NCBI GenBank assembly: GCA_028279945.1
Contig: JANQMT010000211.1
Coordinates: 1-54,420, forward strand
Origin: JAKSCF01 sp028279945
Lineage (GTDB): Bacteria; Bacillota; Clostridia; Peptostreptococcales; JAAYPU01
Length of the DNA: 54,420 nt
Direction of reading: 5' to 3'
Shown: piece by piece, positions 53,352 to 54,420 of the stretch
Numbering within the stretch: position 1 is the stretch's first letter
How the letters are laid out: each line of letters begins with the position of its first letter
Translations under genes and position numbers: made by a program
The notes under the pieces: model-generated
Database searches by the model: none
What the model saw: only the letters and a program-made list of their open reading frames with translations
What the model was told of the DNA's origin: nothing

Positions 53352-53657
53352 ATGACAGGAGAAATGTTTACTCAGATTGCAACCGTATTGATAGCTCTTT
53401 TTGGTGCTATTGTTACTTATTTAATTATTCCTTATATTAAATCTAGAACCAGTCAAGAACAGCAGGAGCACATTAAGACGTGGGTAGATATTGCTGTACA
53501 AGCAGCGGAGCAAATCATGAATACACCGGGAATGGGTGAGAATAAAAAGATATTTGTTTTAAATTTTTTTAGGAGTAAAGGGATAGATTTAACAGATGAC
53601 CAATTGGATATGTTGATAGAAGCAGCGGTATATCAAATGAATTTAGGTAAGGAATGA
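53352..53657 (+). CDS. LLH-type phage holin
   Basis: A 101-residue protein of the phage_holin_LLH family. One N-terminal transmembrane segment (about residues 5-28: QIATVLIALFGAIVTYLIIP), then a soluble helical part (IKTWVDIAVQAAEQIMNTPG and LNFFRSKGIDLTDDQLDMLI). It starts directly after the amidase stop and may act as a second holin or a spanin-like partner in Gram-positive lysis (inference). Last gene before strong terminator structures. Confidence 0.88.
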   Translation: MTGEMFTQIATVLIALFGAIVTYLIIPYIKSRTSQEQQEHIKTWVDIAVQAAEQIMNTPGMGENKKIFVLNFFRSKGIDLTDDQLDMLIEAAVYQMNLGKE

Positions 53658-53670
53658 GAAGTGCTGTAGT

Positions 53671-53736
53671 GGCGGCTCTCCGTGGCCGCCTATATAGGGG
53701 TGTGGCTACAAAACCTGCCCCCTTATAAAAATTTTT
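53671..53736 (+). terminator. Terminator structures at the end of the array
   Basis: Two consecutive hairpins: GGCGGC (53671-53676) with GCCGCC (53685-53690), then TATAGGGG with CCCCTTATA (about 53693-53727), followed by AAAAATTTTT. They lie 13 bases after the last lysis stop and should end the long transcript. Confidence 0.7.
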
Positions 53737-53840
53737 AACCCATCTCGTATATTCCCAAACAAATTTTAATATAATATAATATTACGTTTTTACATTATAT
53801 TGGGGGCATCGTCTACTAGATAAATATTAAGAGGTGGGTT

Positions 53841-53876
53841 GTTCCACTATATATAGTAGATGGTGTGGATTGAAAC
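53841..53876. other. Solitary CRISPR-repeat-like motif
   Basis: The 36-base stretch starts GTTCCAC, has a central palindrome ACTATATATAGT and ends GTGTGGATTGAAAC. The end closely resembles the GCGTGGATTGAAAC/T end of type I-C repeats (and the ATTGAAAC ending of other type I repeats). There is no second copy nearby, so it is not an array. It could be an orphan repeat remnant, a CRISPR-mimic RNA or chance. Confidence 0.3.
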
Positions 53877-53889
53877 TATATGTAGTATC

Positions 53890-53917
53890 TTGTTATTGTG
53901 GAAATTTTTGGTATAAT
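53890..53917 (+). promoter_or_regulatory. Predicted promoter of the antitoxin gene
   Basis: TTGTTA (53890-53895) and TATAAT (53912-53917) are separated by 16 bases, near consensus for the housekeeping sigma factor. A further TATAAT lies at 53980-53985 without a well-spaced -35 box. Confidence 0.6.
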
Positions 53918-54025
53918 AGAAAAGAGAAAAATGTTCCAATATTTTTATAAACTTTTCTAATAATTATTTCCTCTTGTGCTATAATTTCATATTATACTAT
54001 ATGGAGTTACAAGGAGGAAATAGTC

Positions 54026-54420
54026 GTGGGAATAGTAATGTATTTTAAAAAGAAAGAGGATTATAAGATGTTGTCAATATTTGATGTTGCTAAGTTTTTT
54101 GTACTGAAAGAAGAAGCATTGAGCAATAAAAAAATCCAAAAGCTTTGTTATTATGCCCAAGGATGGTACCTTGGCTTGAAAGGAATACCTTTTTTCAATG
54201 AAGACTTCGAAGCTTGGGTACATGGACCGGTTTGTAGTGATTTGTACAAGGGTATTCGATATAGTGGAACATTGGAAAAAGGCGATTTAAATCATTTGAC
54301 TGATGCAGACAAGATTTTTTTAAAAGCGATCTATGAAGAATATGGTAAGTATAGTGGGTTGGAACTTTCTGAAATGACTCATAATGAACCCCCTTGGAAG
54401 ATTACGAGAGGTGATACCGT
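54026..54420 (+). CDS. Panacea/SocA-domain antitoxin-like protein (3' partial)
   Basis: The frame runs off the window after 131 codons. GTG 54026 is eight bases after AAGGAGG; an ATG at 54068 would give a shorter form. Clear DUF4065/SocA-Panacea signatures: LSNKKIQKLCYYAQGWYLGL, FEAWVHGPV, YGKYSGLELSEMTHNEPPW. These domains are antitoxins of type II toxin-antitoxin systems, neutralising varied toxins, and are common at prophage edges. The toxin, if present, would be just downstream. It has its own promoter, so it is regulated apart from the tail array. Confidence 0.9.
   Translation, partial: MGIVMYFKKKEDYKMLSIFDVAKFFVLKEEALSNKKIQKLCYYAQGWYLGLKGIPFFNEDFEAWVHGPVCSDLYKGIRYSGTLEKGDLNHLTDADKIFLKAIYEEYGKYSGLELSEMTHNEPPWKITRGDT

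Larger units (their letters stand above)
53658..54025. other. Region between the lysis cassette and the antitoxin gene
   Basis: No gene is supported. It holds terminators, an AT-rich stretch (TTTTAATATAATATAATATTA), a solitary CRISPR-repeat-like motif (53841-53876) and a promoter (53890-53917). Confidence 0.7.

Noticed and set aside
1..54420. A complete prophage
   Set aside because: No terminase, portal, capsid, head-tail joining, integrase, repressor or replication genes are in the window; this cannot exclude them outside it.

Overview
The window is AT-rich DNA with strong AGGAGG-type ribosome binding sites, frequent GTG/TTG starts, PBSX/Xkd-type tail genes and an SLH domain on the lysis enzyme. 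This points to a low-GC Gram-positive bacterium, most likely a member of the Clostridia with an S-layer. The species cannot be named from the sequence alone. Every real gene is on the plus strand, and almost all of them build phage-tail-like particles. No terminase, portal, capsid, head-tail connector, integrase or replication gene is visible. Layout: (1) 1-332, a leader with a structured repeat. (2) Module S1, 333-12894, is a complete non-contractile (siphovirus/F-type) tail: terminator, tube, G/GT chaperones made by -1 frameshifting, tape measure, distal tail protein, large hub/spike and a receptor-binding fibre. (3) 12895-13367 holds a terminator and a second copy of the structured leader. 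(4) Module S2, 13368-19739, is a second, shorter non-contractile tail with a 510-residue tape measure and a predicted beta-propeller fibre. (5) 19740-20417 holds terminators, a third copy of the leader and a collapsed pseudogene copy of the start of an S2-like module. (6) Module M1, 20418-33819, is a contractile (R-type, diffocin/PBSX-like) tail: an unusual fused terminator, a 353-residue sheath, tube, XkdN-type frameshifted chaperone, tape measure, LysM protein, hub, baseplate genes XkdR/S/T/U and two fibres. (7) 33820-34105 holds a decayed fibre start. (8) Module M2, 34106-52086, is a second contractile tail with a 435-residue sheath and two tandem paralogous giant fibres. (9) 52180-53657 is a lysis cassette (holin, SLH-tagged amidase, LLH-type holin). 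(10) 53658-54420 holds terminators, a CRISPR-repeat-like solitary motif and the start of a Panacea/SocA-domain antitoxin gene. How the genes fit together: each module carries what is needed for one tail, and none has head genes, while only one lysis cassette is seen, at the 3' end. The simplest reading is a tandem array of at least four tailocins (two F-type, two R-type) in one locus, released by shared lysis. Defective prophage tails and a larger prophage with its head genes outside the window remain possible. The 5' edge opens in the same kind of leader that separates S1 from S2, so the array may continue upstream. Recurring themes are -1 frameshift sites with downstream stems in all four chaperone genes, hairpins between tube and chaperone genes in three modules, repeated leader RNAs, and fibre genes built from alternating near-identical and unrelated blocks shared between S1 and M2. 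The decayed gene starts and shared blocks indicate growth and remodelling by duplication and recombination.
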